Below are positions 17,156-25,199 of a DNA stretch of 50,890 nt, one piece after another. Location: positions 1 to 50,890 of the forward strand of contig DAORXQ010000002.1 of the NCBI GenBank assembly GCA_035371905.1, written 5' to 3'. This DNA comes from a bacterium (GTDB lineage: Bacteria; Ratteibacteria; UBA8468; B48-G9; JAFGKM01). Positions within the stretch are counted from its first letter, which is position 1. Each line of letters starts with the position of its first letter. A model generated the notes under the pieces. The model was not told the origin of the DNA, ran no database searches, and saw only the letters and a program-made list of their open reading frames with translations. The position numbers and the translations under genes are program-made.

Positions 17156-18451
17156 TTACTTTTTCCTCAATTTGAATTTAGCACATTTAATAAAATCAAC
17201 AAGCGGTCTTTTTGCAGGACATATATACGCACAGCATCCGCATTCAATACAGTCAAAAACATTTAAATTTTCACATTTTTCAACTTTCTCAAATTCCATA
17301 TACCTTCCAATTTCGCTCGGCATTAAAAACATAGGACATACTTCTATACATTTTCCGCATCTTATACATGGTTGTATATCTTCAGGCAGTTTTTCTTCAG
17401 GTAACAATAAAATTCCAGTTGTACCCTTTATAACAGGAACATCAGGATTTGGTATTTGTATTCCCATCATAGGTCCACCTACAACAATTTTGCTTCCATT
17501 TTTAATATCACCTTTACAATAATCAATAATTTCTGAAATAGGCGTTCCTATTTTGACTTTTAAATTTTTTGGATTATCAACAAGTCCTGTACATGTTAAA
17601 ACTCTTTCAGTTAGAGGAATTCCATCACATACAGCCCTTTTAATTGCAAGAGTTGTTTGAACATTAAAAACAATACACCCAACATCAATCGGCAATCCAC
17701 CCGAAGGGACTTCTTTATTTAAAATTGATTTAATCAGATGTTTTTCACTTCCCTGTGGATATTTTTCAGGCAGAATTTTTATTTCAATTTCAATATATAT
17801 TTTTAATTTCTTAATAGCATCATTCAAGACAGGTAAAAGGTCAATTTTATTTCTTTCAATACCTATAAATACTTTTTTTACATTTGTTACCTTAGATATT
17901 ATTTGAATACCCTCAACGACCTCTTCTGTATACTCCTTTAAAACTCTGTAATCACAGGTTAAAAATGGTTCACATTCACAGCCATTTATTAATATATAAT
18001 CTGCTTTTTTCCCTTCAGGAATTGTTAGTTTTACATGAGTTGGAAAAGCAGCACCACCAAGACCTACAATTCCTGCTTCTCTTACTATATTTATAATTTC
18101 ATTACTTTCCAATTTCAGCCAGTCCCTTACCTGTCTTTCAATAGATTTTCTTTCTCCATCACTTTCAATAACTATACTCAATGATTTTCTGTTTGTTGGT
18201 AAATCCCATGGTAATATATCAACAACCTTCCCAGAAATAGAGGAATGAATATATGAACTGATAAAACCTGTAATTTCACCTATTATCTGTCCTTCAAGGA
18301 CATAATCTCCTTTTTTTACAACTGGTTTTGCAGGACTTCCTGTATGCTGTGAGAGTGGTATTATAACCCTTTCAGGATATTTAAATTCTTCAATTTCCTC
18401 ATTTTTGCTTAAACTTTTAAAATCTATTAACTTAATACCTCCTCTGAACAT
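17156..18451 (-). CDS. rnfC: Rnf electron-transport complex subunit C
   Basis: 431 residues from the ATG at 18451, chosen over an upstream TTG at 18472 because a GGAG site precedes it by 7 nt and the family start MFRGGI follows. NADH/FMN-binding region with GLGGAAFPTHVKL and INGCECEPFLTCDYR; SLBB-like segment; two C-terminal 4Fe-4S motifs, CIRCGKCIEVCP and CIECGCCAYICP. The ferredoxin motifs identify RnfC rather than NqrA. It is the peripheral NAD-side subunit. It starts 1 nt after the phosphoglycerate mutase-like gene ends. Confidence 0.95.
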   Translation of the reverse strand: MFRGGIKLIDFKSLSKNEEIEEFKYPERVIIPLSQHTGSPAKPVVKKGDYVLEGQIIGEITGFISSYIHSSISGKVVDILPWDLPTNRKSLSIVIESDGERKSIERQVRDWLKLESNEIINIVREAGIVGLGGAAFPTHVKLTIPEGKKADYILINGCECEPFLTCDYRVLKEYTEEVVEGIQIISKVTNVKKVFIGIERNKIDLLPVLNDAIKKLKIYIEIEIKILPEKYPQGSEKHLIKSILNKEVPSGGLPIDVGCIVFNVQTTLAIKRAVCDGIPLTERVLTCTGLVDNPKNLKVKIGTPISEIIDYCKGDIKNGSKIVVGGPMMGIQIPNPDVPVIKGTTGILLLPEEKLPEDIQPCIRCGKCIEVCPMFLMPSEIGRYMEFEKVEKCENLNVFDCIECGCCAYICPAKRPLVDFIKCAKFKLRKK

Positions 18452-18452
18452 T

Positions 18453-19667
18453 TTACGCTCCGAATTTAGCAAGTTTCAAAGAACATGCAAGTAAGAGATA
18501 CATAACATTTTTTGAATAAATATTTCCAAGAATTCCTTTTGCACAATCTCTTTCAGTAAATCTTTTAACGTCATCCGGTAGAGTATTTGGAGAAATAAGT
18601 ACAAATGGAACTGGATGCCAGGAATGACTTTTCAACAGAGATGGAGTTGAGTGGTCTCCTGTAATTCCAATTGCTTCAAAATTCATATTTTTAATGGGTT
18701 CAATTTTTTTATCAATTTCTTCAAGTATCTTAACCTTTCCTTCAAAATTACCATCTTCTCCGAAACTGTCTGTTTTTTTAATATGAAGGAAAAAGAAATC
18801 ATAATCATTATAAACTTTTTTCAGTGTTTCTATTTCAGAATCAATGGTTTCCCCACAATCAATAACATCCATTCCAACAAGTTTTGAAATTCCCCTGTAC
18901 ATCGGATATGTAGCTATACAGACAGCGTTAAGTTTATATCTTTCTTTGAATGTTTGTATATCAGGATAAGTTGAAAATCCTCTTAAAAGTAAACATTTTG
19001 CTTTTGAGTTTAAACTTCCAAGGATTGAAATTACTTTTTCTTCAAATTCATTCAAAATTTCTGCTATAAACTTTCCTTTTTCACCCAGCGGTTCAAATTT
19101 TTTAAGTGGTAGTCCTTCTTTCCCGGGGTCATTTTCAGTTACATCACAGGATAAATTTTCTCCTGAAAGTATTAAAGCACATCTGTGTTCTTTAACTGTC
19201 TGAATTTTGAATTTTACTCCTTTTATTTCTTTTATATTTTCAGAAATCAATTTTACAATTTTTTCATTTTCTTCAGTAGGTATTCTTCCTGCTCTTCTAT
19301 CTATAACTATTCTATTTTTGTCAATTGTTGCAAAGTTTCCTCTTATGGCAATTTCTCCTTTTTTTACTTCAAGTCCAATTCCGAGACATTCAAGAATCCC
19401 TCTTCCAATTTGAACTTCTATAGGGTCATATCCAAAAAGTGCAATGTGTCCCGGCCCGCTTCCGGGAGTTATACCAGGTAAAACAGGTATAATAAGTCCA
19501 CAGGAACCAGTTTCTGCAAAATAATCAAGATTTGGAATATTTGCTGTTTCAAGTTCTGTCTTACCAGTTTCAGGATGGGGAAGTCCACCAACTCCATCAA
19601 GAACAAGCAATAATATTTTTTTATCATTTTTCTGTATTATTTCGGATAAAATTTTTTCATAATCCAT
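18453..19667 (-). CDS. apgM: Archaeal-type 2,3-bisphosphoglycerate-independent phosphoglycerate mutase (ApgM family)
   Basis: 404 residues from the ATG at 19667, which has a GGAGT site; an ATG-frame extension upstream lacks one. Alkaline-phosphatase superfamily: metal-binding LLVLDGVGGLPHPETGKTEL at the N-terminus, phospho-acceptor Ser in PGSGPGHIALFGYDP (~80), and C-terminal GITGDHSTPSLLKSHSWHPVP with the second metal ligand set. It interconverts 3- and 2-phosphoglycerate. This copy has the GSGPGH form usual for true mutases, unlike the homologue beside thrC. It sits between the DUF362 gene and rnfC, perhaps only sharing transcription. Confidence 0.85.
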   Translation of the reverse strand: MDYEKILSEIIQKNDKKILLLVLDGVGGLPHPETGKTELETANIPNLDYFAETGSCGLIIPVLPGITPGSGPGHIALFGYDPIEVQIGRGILECLGIGLEVKKGEIAIRGNFATIDKNRIVIDRRAGRIPTEENEKIVKLISENIKEIKGVKFKIQTVKEHRCALILSGENLSCDVTENDPGKEGLPLKKFEPLGEKGKFIAEILNEFEEKVISILGSLNSKAKCLLLRGFSTYPDIQTFKERYKLNAVCIATYPMYRGISKLVGMDVIDCGETIDSEIETLKKVYNDYDFFFLHIKKTDSFGEDGNFEGKVKILEEIDKKIEPIKNMNFEAIGITGDHSTPSLLKSHSWHPVPFVLISPNTLPDDVKRFTERDCAKGILGNIYSKNVMYLLLACSLKLAKFGA

Positions 19668-19680
19668 TTTTACTCCTTTT

Positions 19681-20775
19681 TTAAGTAAAAATTCTTGCAA
19701 TAAAACTCTTTTTTATCTCAATTGCTTTATATGGACAAACTTCAAAACAGCATAGACATAATATACATTTTTTTCTATTAAATTTCAAGTCGTTAGAAAT
19801 TGCTTTTACAGGGCAAATATTATAGCAGGTAAAACATTTTTTACATTTTTTCTTATCTATTACAGGGGCTATTTTAAAAAATTTTGCAATTGGTAAAATA
19901 AATTTTGATAGAAGTTTATTTCTGATAAAAAAATATTTTTTTGTGGAGGGAAGTTGAAAATTTTTTATTTCCTTAAAATCACCGATTATTTCAGGTTTTT
20001 CAATTCCATATTTATCCATATAAATTTCTATAAAATCAACCTTTTCTGGTTTTATTCCAATCAGTTTACAGCATGCATAATCAACATATATCGGCTTTTC
20101 TCCAATTATTAAATATCCAATATTTCTTAAATTACCGGCAGATGGTCCGTCTCCTTCCATTCCTGTTATTCCATCAACTACTGTTAAAAAAATTTTTTCC
20201 TCTATTTTTTTATAAAACTCTATAAGAAAAAAAGAAAATTCATATGGAGTTATAAATTTACTGTGAAGATAACTTTTTATTATTCCGGGTATCAAACCAT
20301 ATAAATTTTTAACACCGACAGTGATGGTTGTTAAGTTATGTGTTTTGAATTTTGGAGCATTTAATATAGAGAAATCGTTTAACAGGGAAGTCACAGGAAT
20401 TTTATAAACTTTGTTATTAACGCAAATATCCAAAGGGAAAGAATTTTCAAACTTTTTTAGTTCAATTTTATATTTATCCCCTATTTCTTTATAACCACAT
20501 TTTTCCCAGTATTCTTCAATTGGTTTTGATATACCTGCTGGACTGTCTCCTATAATAATTTTTTTATTTTTAAAAATCTCAATCAAAGCGGATATAATTG
20601 CTGGATGTGTTGTAACTCCTTCTTCTGGTTGTCTTGCAGAGAGCATATTTGGTTTTATAAGAATTTTTTCAGGAATTTTATTAATTTTAAGTAATTCAAT
20701 TCCCTTTTTTAACTTTTCATAAATTAAGTCAACTGAGTAATCCTTACATTCTAAAATAATTACTTCTTTTCCCAT
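19681..20775 (-). CDS. DUF362 domain protein with two C-terminal 4Fe-4S ferredoxin motifs
   Basis: 364 residues from the ATG at 20775, favoured over an ATG at 20799 because an extended -10 box lies between them. Residues about 20-260 form a DUF362 domain (KPNMLSARQPEEGVTTHP, GDSPAGISKP, NAPKFKTHNLTTITVGVKN). The end has CKKCFTCYNICP and CILCLCCFEVCP, two bacterial-ferredoxin clusters. DUF362 function is unknown. It is the first gene of the rnf operon. Because rnfB, the ferredoxin-accepting subunit, is missing here, an electron-transfer role is a reasonable but unproven idea. Confidence 0.85.
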   Translation of the reverse strand: MGKEVIILECKDYSVDLIYEKLKKGIELLKINKIPEKILIKPNMLSARQPEEGVTTHPAIISALIEIFKNKKIIIGDSPAGISKPIEEYWEKCGYKEIGDKYKIELKKFENSFPLDICVNNKVYKIPVTSLLNDFSILNAPKFKTHNLTTITVGVKNLYGLIPGIIKSYLHSKFITPYEFSFFLIEFYKKIEEKIFLTVVDGITGMEGDGPSAGNLRNIGYLIIGEKPIYVDYACCKLIGIKPEKVDFIEIYMDKYGIEKPEIIGDFKEIKNFQLPSTKKYFFIRNKLLSKFILPIAKFFKIAPVIDKKKCKKCFTCYNICPVKAISNDLKFNRKKCILCLCCFEVCPYKAIEIKKSFIARIFT

Positions 20776-20785
20776 AACGAAAAAA

Positions 20786-20794
20786 ATTATATCA
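20786..20794 (-). promoter_or_regulatory. Extended -10 promoter for the DUF362-rnf operon
   Basis: On the minus strand TGATATAAT (20794-20786): TGA plus the perfect hexamer TATAAT. Predicted start near 20779, four nt before the ATG at 20775. No good -35, as is usual for extended -10 promoters. Confidence 0.5.
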
Positions 20795-20878
20795 TACATT
20801 TTAATTTTTATATTTTTGAAAATCTTTGAATGTAATGTAAAATAATAGAAAAGTATTAAATTTATAAAAAGGAAAAAA

Positions 20879-22021
20879 ATGGTTTCTAAATATACAGTTT
20901 ACAGAAAAAACATTCTTAAATTGATTTATCAAAATGAAAATATTTCAAGAAAGAATTTGCATGATTTACTAAATTTAAGATTTGCAACAATTACACATAT
21001 TACAAGAGATTTAATAAAAGAAGGGATAATTGAAGAATCTGGTAAGAGAAAAAGAAAAAGTAAAGGGAGACCTCACGAATTGCTTAAAATAATACCTAAC
21101 AGTAAGTATTTTATTGGATGTGAGTTAACCCCAGAAAAAATAATTTCAGTTATTTTAAATTTTAAAGGAGAATTTATTGGTCAAAAAACAGTAAACTTGG
21201 ATGAAACAGATAAAAAAGAAGAAATTTTAATAAAAATTGTAAATTTATTGAAAAATCTTATTGAAGAAAGCAAAATAGAAAAAAATAAAATATGTGGGAT
21301 AGGTTTTGTAGACCCTGGAATAGTTGATATGCAAAAGGGAGTTTCTGTTTTTTCTTCAATTTTACCGGGATGGGAAAATGTACATATAAGAGATTATTTA
21401 AAACAGAAATTATCAATTAATACACTTATAATTGGTAGTTCCCAATCAAAAGTTTTGAGTGAAAAATTTCTGGGTAAGGGTAGAAAAAGTAAAAATATAA
21501 TTTTTATTGAATATGGAAAAGGGATTGCCTGTGGAATTATAAATGATAATAAAATAATTCATGGACAAGGAGGAGTTGCTGGTGAATTTGGACATGTTAA
21601 AATACCTTATAAAGATGAAATCTGTAATTGTGGTAAAAGAGGATGTCTTGAATCAATAATAAGTGTTCCAGCAATTTTGAAAAAAATAAAAGATGTTAAA
21701 GGGACAGAACTTAAAATGAATGAAATTATTGAAAGGTATGAAAAGGGAGATAGTGAGATAAAAAAATTTATGGATGATGTTTTTAATATTCTGGTTTTTT
21801 CTGTCTCTAATTTAATAAATATTTTAAATCCTGAAATTGTGATATTTGATAAAAATTTTCTTGTTTTTGAGAAGGAATTTAAAAATATTTTTGAAAAAAT
21901 AAAAGAAAATATGGTTTATGAGTATCCTGTGAGTTTTGAAATTTCAGATTTTGGCGAAGAAATAGGGGCAATTGGAGGCGCATGTCTTGTTATAAGTAAT
22001 TTTTTAGGACTTGACATTTAA
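20879..22021 (+). CDS. ROK-family transcriptional regulator
   Basis: 380 residues. An N-terminal winged helix-turn-helix (about 10-60, with NISRKNLHDLLNLRFATITHI) precedes a ROK sugar-binding/kinase-fold domain. GGVAGEFGHVKI (~226) and the zinc-binding CNCGKRGCLES (~242) are intact. The position of the kinase NDAN motif reads GSSQS, so the catalytic Asp appears missing and this is likely a pure sugar-responsive repressor of the NagC/Mlc/XylR type. It is 47 nt from a downstream aminotransferase gene and may control it, itself, or the sugar operon at 6799-12231. A weak AAAGGA site precedes the start. Confidence 0.9.
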   Translation: MVSKYTVYRKNILKLIYQNENISRKNLHDLLNLRFATITHITRDLIKEGIIEESGKRKRKSKGRPHELLKIIPNSKYFIGCELTPEKIISVILNFKGEFIGQKTVNLDETDKKEEILIKIVNLLKNLIEESKIEKNKICGIGFVDPGIVDMQKGVSVFSSILPGWENVHIRDYLKQKLSINTLIIGSSQSKVLSEKFLGKGRKSKNIIFIEYGKGIACGIINDNKIIHGQGGVAGEFGHVKIPYKDEICNCGKRGCLESIISVPAILKKIKDVKGTELKMNEIIERYEKGDSEIKKFMDDVFNILVFSVSNLINILNPEIVIFDKNFLVFEKEFKNIFEKIKENMVYEYPVSFEISDFGEEIGAIGGACLVISNFLGLDI

Positions 22022-22068
22022 TTTTTTTTAAAATATTATTTACAAAAAGGTAAAAAAAGGAGATAAAT

Positions 22069-23373
22069 ATGAAAAAGAAAAAAATTTCGGATTTTAGATA
22101 TGATACAGGTCCTGCAAGAATCCCATGGAGTGCTGTTGGAGAGAAAATAAAATTACAGGATATTATGGAGATTTTAAAATTTCTTATCCCTCCAAAAAAT
22201 AAAAAATATAAAATTCAATTGAAAAAAGTTGAAAAAGAATTAAAAAAATTGATTGAAAATTCAGAACTTTCCAGTAAATTGACACTTGGAGATAAAGTTA
22301 GAACTTTAGAAGAAGAAGTCAAGAAGTTTTTGAAATGTAAATATGCGGTATTTTTGACAAATGCTACTGCTGGTTTTGAAATTGCTTATAAATTTGCTGG
22401 TTTAAAACCGGGAGATGAGGTTATAGCGCCCGCAATTACTTTTATTGCTACCATTTCCTATCCACTTTCTATTGGAGCAAAAGTTGTTCTGGTTGATGTT
22501 GACCCAAAAACATTAAATATGGATCCTGAAGATTTAGCAAGAAAAATCACAAAAAACACGAAAGTTATAGTCCCTGTTCATATAGGTGGTTATCCATGTG
22601 ATATGGATGCAATAATGGATATTGCAAGAAAATTTAATGCGGTAGTTCTTGAAGATGCTGCTCATGCTTTTGGAGCAAAATATAATGATAAGATGGTTGG
22701 TACAATTGGACATTTTGGTGCTTTTAGTTTTCATGAGGTTAAAAACATAACATCTCTTGGAGAAGGTGGAATTCTTGTTACAAATGAAAAAATAGGAGAG
22801 GATTTTCCAAAAGCAAGGTTTGTTGGTTTTAATATTTCCAATCCAATTCCTTTCTGGCTTTATGATGTTGTTGCTTTAAAATGGAGAGGTGATTATTTTG
22901 CTCCTGGGAATCATTCTGCTACAGAAATTCAGGCAGTTGCTTTACTTTCCCAAATGAAAAGAATAAATAAAATTATTGGAAAAAGAAGAAAAGCGGCTGA
23001 ATATTTAAATGAAAGGTTTAAAAATGTTAAAGGAATTGTAATCCCTCCTCTTGATGATAAAAAAATAAAATCAACACATCATTTATATCTTTTCCAGGTT
23101 GACCCGGGTGTATTAAATGGAGACATTCAAAAAGTTAAAGAAAAAATGGGAGAAAAAGGAATAACTCAAATCCCTCATTTTGCTCCATTATACAGATTTT
23201 CAATTATGAAACAACTTGGATATGATACAGAAAAAATAAAAGAGACATGCCCAAATGCAGAAGAAGTTTTTTTGCATCGGTTTACACATCTTCCACTGTA
23301 CGATTTTAAAAAAGTTGATTTAAAATATATGTCTGATACAATAATTAAAATTATTAAAGAGATGCAAAAATGA
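22069..23373 (+). CDS. DegT/DnrJ/EryC1/StrS-family PLP aminotransferase
   Basis: 434 residues. PLP landmarks: FLTNATAGFEIAYK (phosphate loop), EDAAHAFGAKYN (Asp for the pyridine N), and the Schiff-base Lys in FSFHEVKNITSLGEGG. An extra N-terminal stretch of about 60 residues includes GPARIPWSAVG, seen in family members acting on keto-sugars or keto-cyclitols. It probably transfers an amino group to a sugar ketone. A good AAAAAGGAG site precedes it. Its stop overlaps the start of the alanine dehydrogenase gene as ATGA, which might link amino-donor supply to it. Confidence 0.9.
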   Translation: MKKKKISDFRYDTGPARIPWSAVGEKIKLQDIMEILKFLIPPKNKKYKIQLKKVEKELKKLIENSELSSKLTLGDKVRTLEEEVKKFLKCKYAVFLTNATAGFEIAYKFAGLKPGDEVIAPAITFIATISYPLSIGAKVVLVDVDPKTLNMDPEDLARKITKNTKVIVPVHIGGYPCDMDAIMDIARKFNAVVLEDAAHAFGAKYNDKMVGTIGHFGAFSFHEVKNITSLGEGGILVTNEKIGEDFPKARFVGFNISNPIPFWLYDVVALKWRGDYFAPGNHSATEIQAVALLSQMKRINKIIGKRRKAAEYLNERFKNVKGIVIPPLDDKKIKSTHHLYLFQVDPGVLNGDIQKVKEKMGEKGITQIPHFAPLYRFSIMKQLGYDTEKIKETCPNAEEVFLHRFTHLPLYDFKKVDLKYMSDTIIKIIKEMQK

Positions 23374-24468
23374 TAATAGGAATACCAAAAGAAATTAAAG
23401 AAGAAGAATACAGAGTTGGGATTTTACCTGAAACAGTTAGCAAACTAGTTAAAAAAAGGTCATAAGGTTTTAATAGAAAAAAATTCAGGGATTGGTGTAG
23501 GAATAAAGGATGAAGATTATCAGGAAAAAGGTGCAGAAATAGTAAATGACCATGCTTATATTTTTAAAAATTCAGATTTAATTATTAAAGTAAAAGAAAT
23601 CCTTCCTTCTGAATATAATTTATTATGTGAAGGTCAGATGATTTTTACATTTTTTCATTTTTCATCTAATATTGAAATGACAGAAAAACTAATAGAAAAA
23701 AAATTATCCTGTATTGCTTATGAACTTGTGGAGGAAGAAGGAATACTTACTATTTTAAAACCAATGAGTGAAATAGCGGGTAAATTAAGTGTTCAGGAAG
23801 GAATGAAATATCTTGAAAAAGAATATGGAGGTAAAGGAGTTCTTTTGTCTGGTGCAGAGGGTGTTAAACCTGGTAAAGTGGTAATTCTTGGAGGAGGAAC
23901 TGTTGGATATAATGCTGCTAAAATTGCTTATTCAATTGGTGCAAAGGTTGTAATTTTTGAGATAGATAAAGAAAAAATAAAAAGATTAAAAAGAGAATTT
24001 CCTAAAGGGAAAATTCTGTATTCTGAAAAAGAAAAAATAAAAAAAGAAATTAAAGATGCTGATGTTGTAATTGGTGCTGTTTTAATTCCGGGTAGAAAAG
24101 CACCTGTATTGATAAAAGAAGAAGATTTGAAGATTATGGAAGAAGGTACTGTTATAGTAGATGTTTCAATAGATGAGGGAGGCGTTTTTGAAACAAGTCA
24201 TCCAACTACGCATAAAAATCCAATTTATAAATATGAAGGCATTGTTCATTATTGTGTTCCTAATATCCCTGGAATAGTTCCAAAATCTTCAACATATGCT
24301 CTGTGTAATGTAACAGAAAAATATATATTACAACTTGCTGATAAAGGTTTGAAAGCAATAGAAATATCACAACCTTTGAAATCTGGGTTAGCTATAAAAT
24401 ACGGAGAAATTGTAAATCAAAAATTAAGTTGGGCTATGCAGGACTTGGCGATTCCGTCTACAAAGTAA
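23370..24468 (+). pseudogene. ald: Alanine dehydrogenase, +1 frameshift in an A7 run
   Basis: The ATG at 23370 opens MIIGIPKEIKEEEYRVGILPE, a typical Ald N-terminus with the substrate Arg, then hits a stop at 23463. Dropping one A from the seven at 23451-23457 restores a continuous 365-residue protein ending at 24468, close to the family's ~371. The rest is intact: KVKEILPSEY, FTFFHFSSN with the catalytic His, Rossmann motif ILGGGTVGYNAA, VDVSIDEGGVFETSHPTTH. Downstream codons are undamaged, so this is a sequencing or assembly error in the homopolymer, a very recent mutation, or RNA slippage. An intact internal open frame begins at ATG 23638 but lacks the substrate domain's start. Confidence 0.85.
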
Positions 24469-24626
24469 TATTCCCTTTTTAGAAAATGTAAACTTTGGAT
24501 ACAACTGACATTATAATTTTTCTTATTTGTCGCAATTACTTAAAACATATCTTCTTTCAAGTCCTTTTTTATATTGGATAACTAATTTTTTCCTGTTTCA
24601 GGATTTAGTTTTATTTGAATACTTTT

Positions 24627-24699
24627 TGGGCCGTGCAGGACTTGAACCTGCGGCCTACGGATTAAGAGTCCGCCGCTCTACCAATTGAGCTAACGGCCC
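24627..24699 (-). tRNA. tRNA-Lys (CTT)
   Basis: A 73-nt cloverleaf on the minus strand. Acceptor stem GGGCCGT/ACGGCCC, D arm GCTC...GAGC, anticodon loop CTCTTAA giving CTT, T arm GCAGG-TTCAAGT-CCTGC, discriminator A. CCA is not encoded. Confidence 0.95.
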
Positions 24700-24711
24700 A
24701 AAATTTTAAAT

Positions 24712-24785
24712 TGCGCCTGGCGCGACTTGAACGCGCAACCCTCTGCTTAGAAGGCAGATGCTCTATCCTATTGAGCTACAGGCGC
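24712..24785 (-). tRNA. tRNA-Arg (TCT)
   Basis: A 74-nt cloverleaf on the minus strand. Acceptor GCGCCTG/CAGGCGC, D arm GCTC...GAGC, anticodon loop CTTCTAA giving TCT, T arm with GTTCAAGTC. CCA not encoded. It is 12 nt upstream of tRNA-Lys in transcription order, so the two are one transcript. Confidence 0.95.
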
Positions 24786-24800
24786 TTTTACATTTATTAT

Positions 24801-24829
24801 ATTTTAATATTTATAATGCCAGAAGTCAA
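24801..24829 (-). promoter_or_regulatory. Promoter of the tRNA-Arg/tRNA-Lys transcript
   Basis: Minus-strand TTGACT (24829-24824), 17-bp spacer, TAAAAT (24806-24801), about 16 nt before the tRNA-Arg 5' end. Confidence 0.6.
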
Positions 24830-24915
24830 TAAATGTAGGAATCTAAATAATTTTTAAACTTTTGGTATGTAAATTACAAGTGACTAAATTAAAGATGGAT
24901 TATTATTTTTTTTTA

Positions 24916-24924
24916 TGATATACT
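24916..24924 (+). promoter_or_regulatory. Extended -10 promoter directly before the DUF4321 gene
   Basis: TGATATACT: extended -10 with one mismatch to TATAAT in the hexamer (24919-24924). The predicted start coincides with the ATG at 24932, implying a leaderless mRNA. Confidence 0.5.
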
Positions 24925-24931
24925 TATTTTG

Positions 24932-25189
24932 ATGAAAATTTTTTATGTTTTTTCTGTTTTATTTTTATGTGCAATGATAGGTAGTTGTATTGGAGAAATA
25001 ATTCTTATGTTTATTCCTCAGGGAACAATTTATTACAATTTTCTTTCAAATCACCTTTCTCCTGTATGGGAAATTAAACAATTAGACCTCATTATTTTCA
25101 ATCTTTCTTTTTCTATAAGATTTAATATTAATTCTTTTACCCTTTTAGGTTTAATTATAGGTTCAATTTTCTCATTAAAAAAGGTATAA
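24932..25189 (+). CDS. DUF4321-like small membrane protein
   Basis: 85 residues from ATG 24932; a TTG just before it would add one residue. An N-terminal hydrophobic helix with GSCIGEI, a middle loop, then an aspartate-containing segment (KQLDLIIFNLSFSIRFNIN) and a C-terminal helix with LLGLIIGSIF. This layout resembles DUF4321 proteins, which are widespread, function unknown, often near septum or RNA-modification genes. No Shine-Dalgarno site. Only 10 nt separate its stop from miaB, and the miaB -10 candidate overlaps that stop. Confidence 0.65.
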   Translation: MKIFYVFSVLFLCAMIGSCIGEIILMFIPQGTIYYNFLSNHLSPVWEIKQLDLIIFNLSFSIRFNINSFTLLGLIIGSIFSLKKV

Positions 25190-25199
25190 TTTCTTTACT

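Noticed and set aside
17112..17522. Plus-strand open frame opposite rnfD/rnfC.
   Set aside because: Lies antisense to well-recognised genes, has no ribosome site and no recognisable domains.
19681..20775. DUF362-ferredoxin protein considered as RnfB itself.
   Set aside because: It lacks the N-terminal membrane helix and RnfB Fe-S domain; it is only a possible functional stand-in.
20879..22021. ROK protein considered as a sugar kinase (glucokinase).
   Set aside because: It has an N-terminal helix-turn-helix and lacks the NDAN catalytic motif.
23451..23457. A7-G run in ald as a programmed -1 frameshift of the dnaX kind.
   Set aside because: Restoring the downstream frame needs removal of one A (+1), not -1, so the slippery-heptamer model gives the wrong frame.
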